Positions 1 through 8,803 of a stretch of 64,000 nucleotides of DNA are shown one piece after another. The stretch spans positions 1 to 64,000 of the forward strand of contig CACHDI010000002.1 in the NCBI GenBank assembly GCA_902578545.1, read 5' to 3'. The notes under the pieces were generated by a model. It searched no databases and had not been told where the DNA came from. It saw only the letters and a program-made list of their open reading frames with translations. The stretch is from an uncultured Alphaproteobacteria bacterium (lineage in GTDB: Bacteria > Pseudomonadota > Alphaproteobacteria > Rhodobacterales > Rhodobacteraceae). The translations under genes were made by a program, and so were the position numbers. The first letter of the stretch is position 1; every line of letters starts with the position of its first letter.

Positions 1-74
1 TAGGATTCGAACCTATGTAGGGTTTCCCCGACGGAGTTACAGTCCGTTGCATTTGACCGCTCTGCCACCCCTCC
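1..74 (-). tRNA. tRNA-Tyr (anticodon GTA), 3' end cut by window
   Basis: Read on the minus strand, the sequence folds as a class II tRNA. It has a D-arm region around GGCAGAGCGGTC, an anticodon stem ACGGA/TCCGT closing a seven-base loop with GTA, a long variable arm (CGGGG/CCC...) and a T-arm containing GGTTCGAATCC. The GTA anticodon together with the long variable arm identifies tyrosine. The 3' acceptor strand lies beyond base 1. It is divergent from the secreted ankyrin gene. The rlmB gene lies nearby, a neighbourhood often seen in alphaproteobacteria. Confidence 0.93.
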
Positions 75-192
75 TAAAAAAATATATTGGTAATAATTTA
101 ATTATTTATATATTATAAAGAACTGTATTAAATTTTTGAAAGATTTATTCAAGTATTTTTTTTAAACATTATATTTAGACCAATCATAACAT

Positions 193-651
193 ATGAAATA
201 CATTTTGGTTATATTCCTATTTTACTGCACCAGTTTGAGTGCTGAGACATGTAAATGGTGGTTTCAGAGGTATGGTTGGAAAAACTTTAATCTTAGTAAA
301 GTAGAAGATTGCTTAAAAAATGGATCACCTGTTATTGCAGATGTTGAAGGTGGAGAAAGTCCCCTGCATATAGCTGCTGAGGTAAATAATGATCCTGAAG
401 TTTTATTGAGGCTTATAAGAGCAGGTGCAGAAATTAATGGTAAAACAAGCAAAGGATGGACTCCTCTTCATAGCGCAGCAAGATTTAATCCAAACCCAGA
501 AATTCTTTTAACTTTAATTGATGCAGGAGCGAATATTGATTCTAAAACAAATTCTGGAAAAACATTTATATATTGGATGGAAAAAAATTCTAAATTAAAA
601 AACACAATTGGATATATAGAATTATTAAACTTATACGATAGGTCAAAGTAA
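193..651 (+). CDS. secreted ankyrin-repeat protein
   Basis: This is a 152-residue protein with a hydrophobic N-terminal signal peptide (about residues 1-17, ending SLSA) and then a Cys/Trp-rich short segment. Two ankyrin repeats follow, at about residues 55-87 and 88-120, each with the typical SPLHIAAE / TPLHSAAR helix start and an AGA-N/E-I turn. A third repeat decays near the C-terminus. Ankyrin repeats mediate protein-protein contacts. The signal peptide implies periplasmic or exported action, but no partner can be named. The ATG at 193 is the only start that gives the complete signal peptide. A strong terminator at 731 follows, so the gene is probably monocistronic. Confidence 0.85.
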   Translation: MKYILVIFLFYCTSLSAETCKWWFQRYGWKNFNLSKVEDCLKNGSPVIADVEGGESPLHIAAEVNNDPEVLLRLIRAGAEINGKTSKGWTPLHSAARFNPNPEILLTLIDAGANIDSKTNSGKTFIYWMEKNSKLKNTIGYIELLNLYDRSK

Positions 652-730
652 AAAAACTAAACAAATTTTGAATATGTGCGTTATTTATACTTAGATCATA
701 GTTTCATGTTTATGTGCCTATAATGACTTT

Positions 731-761
731 AGCCAAGTTTTAATACTTGGCTTTTTTTTTT
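731..761 (+). terminator. Rho-independent terminator after the ankyrin gene
   Basis: A seven-base-pair stem AGCCAAG/CTTGGCT with an eight-base loop is followed by a run of T residues (751-761). It faces the + direction downstream of the ankyrin gene. It also shows that the upstream TTG at 747 cannot be the start of the following methyltransferase. Confidence 0.88.
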
Positions 762-800
762 GCAATATTGTACGTTTATATATATACAATTTCCATTGTC

Positions 801-1586
801 ATGATTAAAAACAATTTCAAATTTTCAAAATACAGATCTACTAAAACAAATCATAACTCAAATAAAAGAATTTGGCTTTATGGATATCATTCTGTGCTAG
901 CAGCTATAGAAAATACATATAGAAAAAAATATCGCCTAGTTTGTACAAAGAATGCACTAAGTAAACTTAGTAATGATGTAAAAAAATTTACTATTAATAC
1001 AAGTATCATAGATACCAAAAATTTTTGTAATTTCTTAAATGAAAATGCTGTTCATCAGGGTCTCGCATTAGAAGTAGACCCCCTTAAAAGAGATAATATA
1101 AATGATATTTTTGGTGAGCAAACTGATAACGATATAATTATTATTTTAGACAGAATTAAGGATCCTCAAAATGTTGGAGCTATAATTCGGTCAGCTGAGA
1201 TATTGGGATGTAGAGCAATAATAGGTTCAACTTATCACTGTGCTCAAGAAACTGGAGGATTAGTAAAAGCAGCATCAGGGGCATTTGAAAGATTACCTTA
1301 CTATAGTGTTACAAATATATCAAATATTATAGAAACCCTGAGAGAACATGGTTTTTTGATTATTGGATTAGATCATAGTGGCAATGTTTCAATAGCTGAT
1401 TTACTTAAAAATTTGAAAAAACAACCAATAGCATGTATTTTAGGTTCAGAAGAAAAAGGAATGAGATATCTAACAAAAGAAAAATGTGACCATTTAGTTA
1501 AAATTAATACGAATAGTAATTTTAATATATTAAATGTTTCAAACGCAGCTGCTATAACCCTTTTTGCAATTAGAGAGTTATTATGA
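801..1586 (+). CDS. rlmB: 23S rRNA 2'-O-methyltransferase, TrmH/SpoU family (RlmB-like)
   Basis: This 261-residue protein has the usual RlmB layout: an N-terminal substrate-binding domain with the YGYHSVLAAIEN motif (about residues 27-38) and a C-terminal SPOUT domain. SpoU motif 1 is DPQNVGAIIRSA (121-132, catalytic Arg130), motif 2 is LGSEEKGM (214-221) and motif 3 is LNVSNAAAI (244-252). The family uses S-adenosylmethionine to methylate the ribose of G2251 (E. coli numbering) in 23S rRNA. The ATG at 801 was chosen because the in-frame TTG at 747 lies inside a terminator. The stop overlaps the next start by four bases (ATGA), implying translational coupling with the CoA-binding protein. Confidence 0.9.
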   Translation: MIKNNFKFSKYRSTKTNHNSNKRIWLYGYHSVLAAIENTYRKKYRLVCTKNALSKLSNDVKKFTINTSIIDTKNFCNFLNENAVHQGLALEVDPLKRDNINDIFGEQTDNDIIIILDRIKDPQNVGAIIRSAEILGCRAIIGSTYHCAQETGGLVKAASGAFERLPYYSVTNISNIIETLREHGFLIIGLDHSGNVSIADLLKNLKKQPIACILGSEEKGMRYLTKEKCDHLVKINTNSNFNILNVSNAAAITLFAIRELL

Positions 1587-2074
1587 TCAATAAACTTAAT
1601 GATAATGAAATGCGACTTCTTTTAAAAAAAATAAATGTTATGGTTATGATTGGTGTATCCGCCAGTCCTTTAAGGGCCTCATTTTTTGTAGCAAGGTATT
1701 TTGTCTTGAGAGGAATTTCTGTAATACCTGTGAACCCAAATTATGAAGGACAATACTTGTGGGGAGAAAAAGTTTTAGGTAAAATTTCTGATATACAGCC
1801 AGACAAAAGAGTTGACTTAATTGATATATTTAGACCTTCAAAAGAAGTTCCATCTATAGTCGATGATACAATTAAATATTTAAAGCCATTAGGGTGCAAA
1901 ACAGTATGGATGCAAATAGGAATAAAAAATATAAAAGCAGCAATTAGAGCAAAAAAAAATGGCTTGAATGTAATTATGGACAAATGCCCAAAAATCGAAA
2001 ACCAAAGATTATTTGGAGAATTAAGAGTAGCAGGTTTCAATACTAATATAATTTCCTCAAAAATAGAGCTTTAA
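1583..2074 (+). CDS. CoA-binding protein (YccU-like, CoA_binding_2)
   Basis: A 163-residue single-domain Rossmann protein. It shows a nucleotide-binding start VMVMIGVSASPLRASFFVA (about residues 19-37), then VIPVNPNYEGQ and a helix-turn with DLIDIFRPS (about residues 75-83). The C-terminal part carries VIMDKCPKIE, typical of the YccU/CoA_binding_2 family. Family members bind CoA, but their physiological role is unsettled. It overlaps rlmB by four bases and lies nine bases upstream of the metY-like gene. Adjacency to O-acetylhomoserine sulfhydrylase is common in alphaproteobacteria, and a link to sulfur amino-acid metabolism is inference only. Confidence 0.85.
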   Translation: MINKLNDNEMRLLLKKINVMVMIGVSASPLRASFFVARYFVLRGISVIPVNPNYEGQYLWGEKVLGKISDIQPDKRVDLIDIFRPSKEVPSIVDDTIKYLKPLGCKTVWMQIGIKNIKAAIRAKKNGLNVIMDKCPKIENQRLFGELRVAGFNTNIISSKIEL

Positions 2075-2082
2075 TAAAATCG

Positions 2083-3360
2083 ATGATAAAAAGTAAGTAC
2101 AAATTTGATACTCTTCAGATACACGCGGGGTCAAGACCAGATCCCTCTACTGGAGCTCGACAAGTTCCTATATATCAAAATACTGCTTATGTTTTTAGGA
2201 GTATACTGCATGCTGAAGCTTTATTTGATCTTAAAGAGTTAGGTCATATTTATAGCAGATTATCCAACCCAACTGTATCCGTATTGCAAGAAAGAATTGC
2301 TGCTTTAGAAGGCGGAATTGGCGCCGTTTGTACTTCCTCGGGCCATGCAGCCCAAATACTAGCATTATTTCCATTAATGTCTCCAGGTGATAATATTGTC
2401 GCATCTACAAGGCTATATGGCGGTACAATTCAGCAATTTACTAATACTATAGAAAAGTTTGGATGGACCGCAAAATTTGTTGATATCGATGATATTGACA
2501 AATTAAAAAAATCTGTCGACGAAAAGACTAAAGCAATTTTTTGTGAAAGCATTTCAAATCCTGGTGGCCACATTACCAATCTCATTGAAGTAGGCAGATT
2601 ATCAAAATCATTCAAAATACCTCTGATTGTAGATAATACAGCTGCATCACCATTTCTATGTAACCCAATAAATTTTGGAGCAAATTTAATTGTGCATTCG
2701 ACAACAAAATATATGTCTGGCAATGGTACTTCTTTGGGGGGTGCTGTAGTAGATAGTGGGAATTTTGATTGGTCACAATCTGGAAAATTTAAATCGCTTT
2801 CTGCAGAAGAACCTGCTTATCATGGTTTAAAATTTCATGATACATTTGGACCATATGCCTTTATAATATACAGTATAGCAGTTAGCCTAAGAGACTTAGG
2901 AATGACAATGGCACCACAAAACGCCTTTCAAACTCTTTTAGGGTTAGAAACTCTTTCTCTAAGAATGAAAAAGCATGTAAGCAATGCACGTAAAATTGCG
3001 AACTGGTTAGAACAACACCCCAAAATTGATAAAGTGACCTATGCTGGGCTTAAATCTTCAAAATATTATGATCTTTCGAAGTCAGTGTTACCTAAAGGTG
3101 CTGGTGCATTATTTACAATATCATTGAAAGAGGGGTATGAGGCTTGTATTAAAATGATAAACAAATTAAACCTTTTTAGTCACGTTTCTAATCTAGGGGA
3201 TACTAGATCCCTTATTATTCATCCAGCATCTACCGTCCATAGGCAGTTAACTGAACAACAACAAATCAATGCTGGTTTAGCTCCTAACGTCATTAGACTT
3301 TCAATTGGAATTGAGGACCCAAAAGATTTAATAGATGACCTAAAGCAAGCATTGGAATGA
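2083..3360 (+). CDS. metY: O-acetylhomoserine sulfhydrylase (Cys/Met metabolism PLP enzyme)
   Basis: A 425-residue PLP enzyme of the Cys/Met metabolism family. It starts with DTLQIHAGSRPDPSTGARQVPIY (residues 9-31). The SRLSNPT segment follows at 58-64, the phosphate-binding TSSGHAA at 84-90, VDNTAASP at 183-190 and the PLP lysine in HSTTKYMSG (Lys209). Length and the FHDTFGPYAF segment match the O-acetylhomoserine (thiol)-lyase subgroup rather than cystathionine lyases. It would form homocysteine or methionine from O-acetylhomoserine and sulfide or methanethiol in the cytoplasm. It directly follows the CoA-binding gene, probably as one unit with rlmB. Exact substrate preference cannot be settled by eye. 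Confidence 0.92.
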   Translation: MIKSKYKFDTLQIHAGSRPDPSTGARQVPIYQNTAYVFRSILHAEALFDLKELGHIYSRLSNPTVSVLQERIAALEGGIGAVCTSSGHAAQILALFPLMSPGDNIVASTRLYGGTIQQFTNTIEKFGWTAKFVDIDDIDKLKKSVDEKTKAIFCESISNPGGHITNLIEVGRLSKSFKIPLIVDNTAASPFLCNPINFGANLIVHSTTKYMSGNGTSLGGAVVDSGNFDWSQSGKFKSLSAEEPAYHGLKFHDTFGPYAFIIYSIAVSLRDLGMTMAPQNAFQTLLGLETLSLRMKKHVSNARKIANWLEQHPKIDKVTYAGLKSSKYYDLSKSVLPKGAGALFTISLKEGYEACIKMINKLNLFSHVSNLGDTRSLIIHPASTVHRQLTEQQQINAGLAPNVIRLSIGIEDPKDLIDDLKQALE

Positions 3361-3402
3361 ATTTTGAATTAGAAATTTTAAATAAGATAATAATCCTAGA
3401 AA

Positions 3403-5061
3403 ATGAATAATAATAGAAAATTTTTTCTTAATTTAAAAAGTGATGTCATTTCACTTTATATAAGTGATCATAACGAACGATATGTTTTAGATAGCTTTGA
3501 CCCAAATGAACCAGCAGCTAGTGTAAATTTAAAACAATTATTTAAACTAGCAAAAGCTCTCAACTCAAAAGTACCAAAAATTGAAGTCAATATTCCTGAA
3601 AATTTACTTAAAAATGAGACTTTAATTACAAATAAACCAATTTCTAGTAATGAAGCTATTGAAATTATCAACAAACGAAATACTGACAATAAAAGTGGTA
3701 TAATTTCTCTTAATATTGAAAGTATAGGAAATAGGGCAACATCTATAACATATATCCAAACTTCATTAATAAATGAGGTAAAAGAATTTGTTGAAAAAGC
3801 TGGTTTTATAATTACAAGGTTTAATATTGGTAAATATAGCTTTTTAAATAAAAATACACAAAAAATTAATTTAAAATATTTTGAAAGCTTTAATCATTTA
3901 AAAATTAAAAGTTTTTCAAGACCCATTTTAGGATTAATCCTATTTTTATTTTTTGGATTTATGAGCCTATCTTATATAGGTGAAAATATAAATAAATATC
4001 ATGAACCACAAATAAAGTTAGAAAGAACAACTATAAAAGTAGACTTTAAGAATTTTAATGAAAATCTTAAGGTTAATTTTTCAAATGAGCTAATTTCTAA
4101 AAATGAATTATCGTTAATAAATACTTCTTTGAAAAGATTTGATGAATTTGAGATTAAATCTAATTCATATAATTTAAAAACATTTCCAATATTAAGTACT
4201 GTCACTGAAGATATCCCAATAAATAAGATTAATATTTCTAACGAACTTTTGGTTGGAAATGACTTAAATCACAAAAAATTACAAACTAAACTAGTCAATA
4301 CAAAAGAAACAATAAATAAGAAAATTTCAAATTTATCAAATGTTCAAAGTTTAAAAAACATCACAAATTATAAAACTTTATTTGTAGTACAAGATAATGA
4401 AAATTTATCCAATCAGAGAAAAAAATTAAGTACAGATTTTAAAAAAATTATTGCAGCTTATAACCCTGAAATACAGACTCTAAATCGATCATTAAATAAT
4501 GAAACTGAAGAAAAATCTAATATTGATTTAATCCCAGTAGATGACAATAACGTTAAAAAAAATAAAGGAAATGAAATTAAGGAAAAATATCCTGAATTAG
4601 AAACATCTGTAGTAGAATATGCGATTAAAATATCGCCATACCAAAAGCCTTTAATTATTAATAGTATAAAAATTTTGAGTGAACCTACTCTTTCAAGTGG
4701 TGCACTTGTTTTTACTAAAGTACCTAAAAAAAGACCTGATTATTTTAAAGATTTAAAAGTTATTAAACCATCTCAAATAAAAATTACAGCCAAAGCAACA
4801 AGGGCACCAAGTATCCCTGAAAAGGCATCCGTTGGTTATAATTCAACAAAAAGAAATTTTATAGACTTAGAAAGAACCAACTTAATTGGAATTGTTGGAA
4901 AGTCATCCAATCCAAGTGCACTTTTAAGATTATCCAATGGAAAAATCATTAAAATAAAAGTTGGGCAATGGTTTGAAGGTTGGAGGGTATATGCAATTGA
5001 TAGGGATAAGATTCACGTCGAGAATGGATTTAAACAGGAAATATTACGAATGCCAGGTTAA
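3403..5061 (+). CDS. single-pass membrane protein with C-terminal GspC/PilP-like domain
   Basis: 552 residues. The N-terminal 170 or so are probably cytoplasmic, one transmembrane segment lies at about 172-194, and a long Lys/Asn-rich low-complexity periplasmic stretch spans about 195-480. The conserved C-terminal domain (about 489-552) contains ERTNLIGIVGKSSNPSALLR, LSNGKIIKIKVGQWFEGWRV and HVENGFKQEILRMP. That last domain has the LIGIxG...G...V/I..GDxxxGW.V...V.L pattern seen in the PilP/GspC homology region of type IV pilus and type II secretion proteins. No other pilus or secretion gene is nearby, so the partner is unknown. It may be an alphaproteobacteria-specific envelope protein. The function is unproven. 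Confidence 0.6.
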   Translation: MNNNRKFFLNLKSDVISLYISDHNERYVLDSFDPNEPAASVNLKQLFKLAKALNSKVPKIEVNIPENLLKNETLITNKPISSNEAIEIINKRNTDNKSGIISLNIESIGNRATSITYIQTSLINEVKEFVEKAGFIITRFNIGKYSFLNKNTQKINLKYFESFNHLKIKSFSRPILGLILFLFFGFMSLSYIGENINKYHEPQIKLERTTIKVDFKNFNENLKVNFSNELISKNELSLINTSLKRFDEFEIKSNSYNLKTFPILSTVTEDIPINKINISNELLVGNDLNHKKLQTKLVNTKETINKKISNLSNVQSLKNITNYKTLFVVQDNENLSNQRKKLSTDFKKIIAAYNPEIQTLNRSLNNETEEKSNIDLIPVDDNNVKKNKGNEIKEKYPELETSVVEYAIKISPYQKPLIINSIKILSEPTLSSGALVFTKVPKKRPDYFKDLKVIKPSQIKITAKATRAPSIPEKASVGYNSTKRNFIDLERTNLIGIVGKSSNPSALLRLSNGKIIKIKVGQWFEGWRVYAIDRDKIHVENGFKQEILRMPG

Positions 5062-5062
5062 G

Positions 5063-5089
5063 GTTTCATTTTTTTAAATAAAATGAAGC
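5063..5089. terminator. possible AT-rich terminator between convergent genes
   Basis: A ten-pair stem (core TTCATTTT at 5065-5072 pairing with AAAATGAA at 5080-5087) sits between two convergent genes. The stem is almost all A-T and there is no clean T run beyond it on either strand, so this is a weak call. Confidence 0.3.
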
Positions 5090-5092
5090 AAT

Positions 5093-6241
5093 TTAAATGG
5101 TATCCAAATTTATCCATTTTGAATTATTATTACTTGAATAAACACAACTATTTATAAATTTCATTATATGTAATCCATCATCTTCATTAGGCAAAATTTT
5201 TCTTATATTTTTAGAACCGTTTTTATTTCTAATTAAATCTGCAAAATCAGAATAAAGTTGAGCAAATGCTTCAATATACCCTTCAGGATGTCCTGGAGGA
5301 ATTCTTACATTTGCAAAAGAACCTTTTGAAGGAGTAAAACCAGCTCTGGTTAAAATTTGTTTGTGAGAACCAACTTTATTAAATTCAGCCTGATTTGGGT
5401 TTTCCTGTTTCCACTTTAATGAAGCCTTTTCACCATAAATTGCAATACTTAAATTATTTTCTTCTCCAACTGCAATTTGAGAAATAGATAATGATCCTTT
5501 TACACCATTTCCAAGCCTCAAGAGAATAGAGGCATCATCATCTAGTTTTCTTCCCTTGACAAATGTAGACAGATCAGCAGCAACTGAATATAACTTAATT
5601 CCTGTTATAAACTCTATCAGGTGTAACGTGTGACTACCAATGTCTCCTACCCCGCCAGCAGCACCACTGCGTTTCGGATCTGTTCTCCACTCCGCTTGTT
5701 TGTTATTTCCTGTATCTTCTTCTTTAGACCCTAACCAGCCCTGTAAATATGAACCTCTGACAGACCTTATGTTTCCTAATTCACCATTTTGAACTAATGA
5801 TTTCATTTCTCTAACCAAAGGATAGCCTGAATAGTTATGGGTAATTAAAAAATGTAAGTTATTTTTTTTAACAGCATTGTATAAATTATACGCCTCGTCC
5901 ATTGTTGCAGTCATTGGTTTGTCACAAATTACATGAATACCTTTTTCTAAAAAAGCAATCGCTGGTTTTGCATGCATATGATTTGGAGTAACAATGGAAA
6001 CAACTTCTATTCCATCTGCTCTTTTGGATTCTTCCTCAGCCATAGTTTTAAAATCTGGATAACTACGGTTTAAGTCGAGATTTATTTCTTTAGCTGAAAT
6101 TTTTGACTTTTCAGGAGTTGAAGACAAACAACCAGCAACAAAATCATACTTATCGTCCATTCGTGCAGCCATTCTATGAACTGCACCAATAAATGCATCT
6201 TTGCCCCCTCCAACCATTCCTAATCTAATTTTATTTTTCAT
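5093..6241 (-). CDS. Gfo/Idh/MocA family NAD(P)-dependent oxidoreductase
   Basis: A 382-residue protein with an N-terminal Rossmann fold (LGMVGGGKDAFIGAVHR, about residues 7-23). It has SIVTPNHMHAKPAI and then the family's catalytic EKP-type motif in the form CDKPMTATM. The C-terminal domain carries GDIGSHTLHLIEFITG with the conserved histidine. The family oxidises or reduces carbon-bound hydroxyls of sugars and cyclitols. It is followed six bases later by a TIM-barrel isomerase on the same strand. Both diverge from the region 2 transporter operon, so they probably act on the imported compound. The exact substrate is not visible. Confidence 0.88.
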   Translation of the reverse strand: MKNKIRLGMVGGGKDAFIGAVHRMAARMDDKYDFVAGCLSSTPEKSKISAKEINLDLNRSYPDFKTMAEEESKRADGIEVVSIVTPNHMHAKPAIAFLEKGIHVICDKPMTATMDEAYNLYNAVKKNNLHFLITHNYSGYPLVREMKSLVQNGELGNIRSVRGSYLQGWLGSKEEDTGNNKQAEWRTDPKRSGAAGGVGDIGSHTLHLIEFITGIKLYSVAADLSTFVKGRKLDDDASILLRLGNGVKGSLSISQIAVGEENNLSIAIYGEKASLKWKQENPNQAEFNKVGSHKQILTRAGFTPSKGSFANVRIPPGHPEGYIEAFAQLYSDFADLIRNKNGSKNIRKILPNEDDGLHIMKFINSCVYSSNNNSKWINLDTI

Positions 6242-6246
6242 TTAAA

Positions 6247-7302
6247 CTATCCAATACCAAGAATTAATTTATTTGTAGTTTCATCAACACCAGATTCTGC
6301 AAAATCATCAAATGCTTTTTCAGTAACTTCAATTATGTGTTGATTAATAATTTTGGAACCTTCTAAAGCTCCCTGTTCAGGACTTTTGATACAACACTCC
6401 CATTCCAAAACAGCCCAGCCATCAAAACCATAACCAGATAACTTAGAAAAAATAGCTTTAAAGTCGACTTGTCCATCACCAAGTGATCTGAATCTACCCG
6501 CTCTTTTTATCCAAGGTTGAAATCCTCCATATACCCCTTGTCTCCCTGAAGAGTTGAATTCAGCATCTTTAACATGAAACATTTTAATTTTATCATGATA
6601 TATATCAATATGATCTAAATAATTTAGTTGCTGTAAAACAAAATGACTTGGATCATAAAGCATATTGCATCTTTGATGATTATCTACTCTCTCTAAAAAC
6701 ATTTCAAAAGTAATGCCATCATGAAGATCCTCACCTGGATGAATCTCATAACATAAATCAATACCATTTTCATCAAAAGTATTTAAAATTGGTTTCCACC
6801 TTTTTGCAAGCTCATCAAAAGCCTCTTCTATCAAACCCTTAGGTCTCTGAGGCCACGGATAAACATAAGGCCAAGCTAATGCCCCAGAAAAAGTTGCATG
6901 GGCTTTTAGCCCAAGATTTTTTGAAGCAACAGCGGCTTTATGTAATTGGTCCTCTGCCCACTCTCTCCTTTTATTGGGATTTTTTCTTACTTTTTTATCT
7001 GCAAAACCATCAAAAGGAATGTCATATGCTGGATGAACAGCTACCAGTTGACCTTGTAGATGGGTAGATAATTCTGTCAGTTTTAAGTTATAAGATTGTA
7101 GAATACCAAGAACTTCATCACAATAAGTTTTACTTTCAGAAGCTTTTTCTAAATCAAAAATTCTATTATCCCATGAAGGTATTTGAACACCTTTATAGCC
7201 TAAGTCTGAAGCCCAGTTTGCAATACTTGGTAAGCTACAAAAAGGTTCTTTGTCATCTGCAAATTGTGCAAGAAATATTGCTGGTCCTTTTATTGTTTTC
7301 AT
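6247..7302 (-). CDS. sugar phosphate isomerase/epimerase-like TIM-barrel protein
   Basis: 351 residues of the xylose-isomerase-like TIM-barrel (AP endonuclease 2) superfamily. Candidate metal ligands appear in order: CYEIHPGED, NMLYDPSHF, MFHVKDAEF and a late strand with VLEWECC. The family isomerises or epimerises sugars, keto-sugars and inositol intermediates using a divalent metal. It is six bases upstream of the Gfo/Idh oxidoreductase, forming a two-gene unit divergent from the importer that starts at 7443. The isomerase-dehydrogenase pairing resembles modules for inositol or rare-sugar breakdown. This role is inferred from context. Confidence 0.85.
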   Translation of the reverse strand: MKTIKGPAIFLAQFADDKEPFCSLPSIANWASDLGYKGVQIPSWDNRIFDLEKASESKTYCDEVLGILQSYNLKLTELSTHLQGQLVAVHPAYDIPFDGFADKKVRKNPNKRREWAEDQLHKAAVASKNLGLKAHATFSGALAWPYVYPWPQRPKGLIEEAFDELAKRWKPILNTFDENGIDLCYEIHPGEDLHDGITFEMFLERVDNHQRCNMLYDPSHFVLQQLNYLDHIDIYHDKIKMFHVKDAEFNSSGRQGVYGGFQPWIKRAGRFRSLGDGQVDFKAIFSKLSGYGFDGWAVLEWECCIKSPEQGALEGSKIINQHIIEVTEKAFDDFAESGVDETTNKLILGIG

Positions 7303-7442
7303 TTTTTAAGGTCCTTTTCATTTTTTTTAAAAAAATTGATCATTTGATTATTTTGTATTTTTCTATTTTTTCAACATTTTTTTACTAGTTTTTTTTTTTA
7401 AAATCATCATAATTAAGTTTCATAATATTAATTGGAGGGAAT

Positions 7443-8756
7443 ATGAGAAATAAAATAGCGATTTTAGTTTCTTCTATTGTTTTTGCATTATCTTCAACAC
7501 AAGCAGTTAAATCTGAGAGTATTACTCTTGGATGGGCAGCTTGGGATCCTGCTAATGCACTAGTAGAACTTAGTAAAGATTTCACAGCACAAACCGGAAT
7601 TGAAGTAAACTTTGAATTTGTCCCATGGCCAAATTTTGCTGATAGGATGCTTAATGAATTAAATAACAAAGGGAAAACTTTTGATTTATTAATTGGTGAT
7701 TCACAGTGGATAGGTGGTGGTGCAACTTATGGCCACTATGTGAAACTTAATGATTTTTTTGATAAAGAAGGCATATCAATGAATGACTTTTCGGACGCGA
7801 CAGTATATGCCTATTCTACTTGGCCAAAAGGTAGTGAGAATTATTATGCATTACCCGCTATGGGAGATGCACTCGCTTGGGCTTACAGAAAAGATTGGTT
7901 TGACAGACCTGAACTAAATTCAGAATTCAAAGCGAAGCATGGTTATGATTTAGGAGTACCTGAAAATTGGGATCAACTTTATGATATGTGTACTTTCTTT
8001 CAAGGTAGGGAAATTGACGGTCAAGTAAGATACGGAGCTGCGATTAATACTGAAAGAGGATCTGAGGGTATTACAATGGGTGTTACAGCCGCTATGTATG
8101 CTTGGGGCATGCAGTATGAGAATCCAAGCAAACCATATGATATGGAAGGTTATTTCAACGCACCTAATGTTGTAGAAGCACTTGAGTTTTATAAAAAAAT
8201 GTATGAGGATTGTGCTCCTCCAGGACACTCAGATGCTTATATGGTAGCTAATTTAGATGCCTATAAATCTGGTCAAGTTGCATTTCAAATGAATTGGTAT
8301 GCTTTTTGGCCCGGTGTTTCAAAAGAGGATGCAGATGGAAGAGTAACTGGATTTTTTGCAAATCCATCACAAAAAGTTTCTGCAGCAACTCTTGGAGGAC
8401 AAGGTATTTCAGTAGTTAATTACTCAGACAAGAAAGATTTAGCTCTACAATACATAAAGTGGTTTGCTCAGCCTGACGTGCAGCAAAAATGGTGGGATTT
8501 AGGAGGATATTCATGTCATAAAGATGTTCTTGGATCTCCAGATTTTGTAAATTCTGCAGTATATGCCCAGGGATTTTTAGATTCTATGGGTATTGTAAAG
8601 GATTTCTGGCAAGAACCAACATTTGTAGAATTAATGTTACCTATGCAAGAGCACGTACACGATTACGTTGTTAATGGCAAAGGTTCAGCAAAGGAAGCTC
8701 TTGATAAAATCATTGAAGAATGGGTTGAGGTTTTTGAAGCTGACGGTAAACTGTAA
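7443..8756 (+). CDS. sugar ABC transporter substrate-binding protein (family 1)
   Basis: 437 residues. An N-terminal signal peptide (about 1-24, MRNKIAILVSSIVFALSS...) is followed by the family 1 solute-binding fold. Recognisable segments are ITLGWAAWDPANALVELSKDF, FEFVPWPNFADRML, FDLLIGDSQW and, later, VAFQMNWYAFWPG. The ATG at 7443 has a strong ribosome site, GGAGG, just upstream. It captures a sugar or polyol in the periplasm and delivers it to the permease pair encoded downstream. A hairpin terminator separates it from those permeases, which would keep binding protein in excess. The DhaL/DhaK genes of the same cluster suggest a small ketose or polyol, but the ligand is not readable. Confidence 0.92.
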   Translation: MRNKIAILVSSIVFALSSTQAVKSESITLGWAAWDPANALVELSKDFTAQTGIEVNFEFVPWPNFADRMLNELNNKGKTFDLLIGDSQWIGGGATYGHYVKLNDFFDKEGISMNDFSDATVYAYSTWPKGSENYYALPAMGDALAWAYRKDWFDRPELNSEFKAKHGYDLGVPENWDQLYDMCTFFQGREIDGQVRYGAAINTERGSEGITMGVTAAMYAWGMQYENPSKPYDMEGYFNAPNVVEALEFYKKMYEDCAPPGHSDAYMVANLDAYKSGQVAFQMNWYAFWPGVSKEDADGRVTGFFANPSQKVSAATLGGQGISVVNYSDKKDLALQYIKWFAQPDVQQKWWDLGGYSCHKDVLGSPDFVNSAVYAQGFLDSMGIVKDFWQEPTFVELMLPMQEHVHDYVVNGKGSAKEALDKIIEEWVEVFEADGKL

Positions 8757-8773
8757 TCAACTTATTGAACATA

Positions 8774-8801
8774 AGGGGTAGTTTAACTACCCCTTTTTTT
8801 T
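8774..8801 (+). terminator. intercistronic hairpin/attenuator after binding-protein gene
   Basis: The inverted repeat AGGGGTAG/CTACCCCT (extendable through GTTTAAC in the loop) is followed directly by eight T residues. It ends two bases before the permease ATG. This is a full Rho-independent terminator in an operon position, so it probably works as a partial terminator or as a 3' stabiliser for the binding-protein message. Confidence 0.9.
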
Positions 8802-8803
8802 AA

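Noticed and set aside
747-800. Upstream TTG start giving 18 extra residues on the RlmB-like protein
   Set aside because: The TTG lies inside the stem and T run of the terminator at 731-761, and the added residues are a hydrophobic artefact of the T run.
3403-5061. Calling the GspC/PilP-like protein a type IV pilus subunit
   Set aside because: No pilin, PilQ, PilB or GspD/E gene is near, and similarity is limited to the short C-terminal domain.
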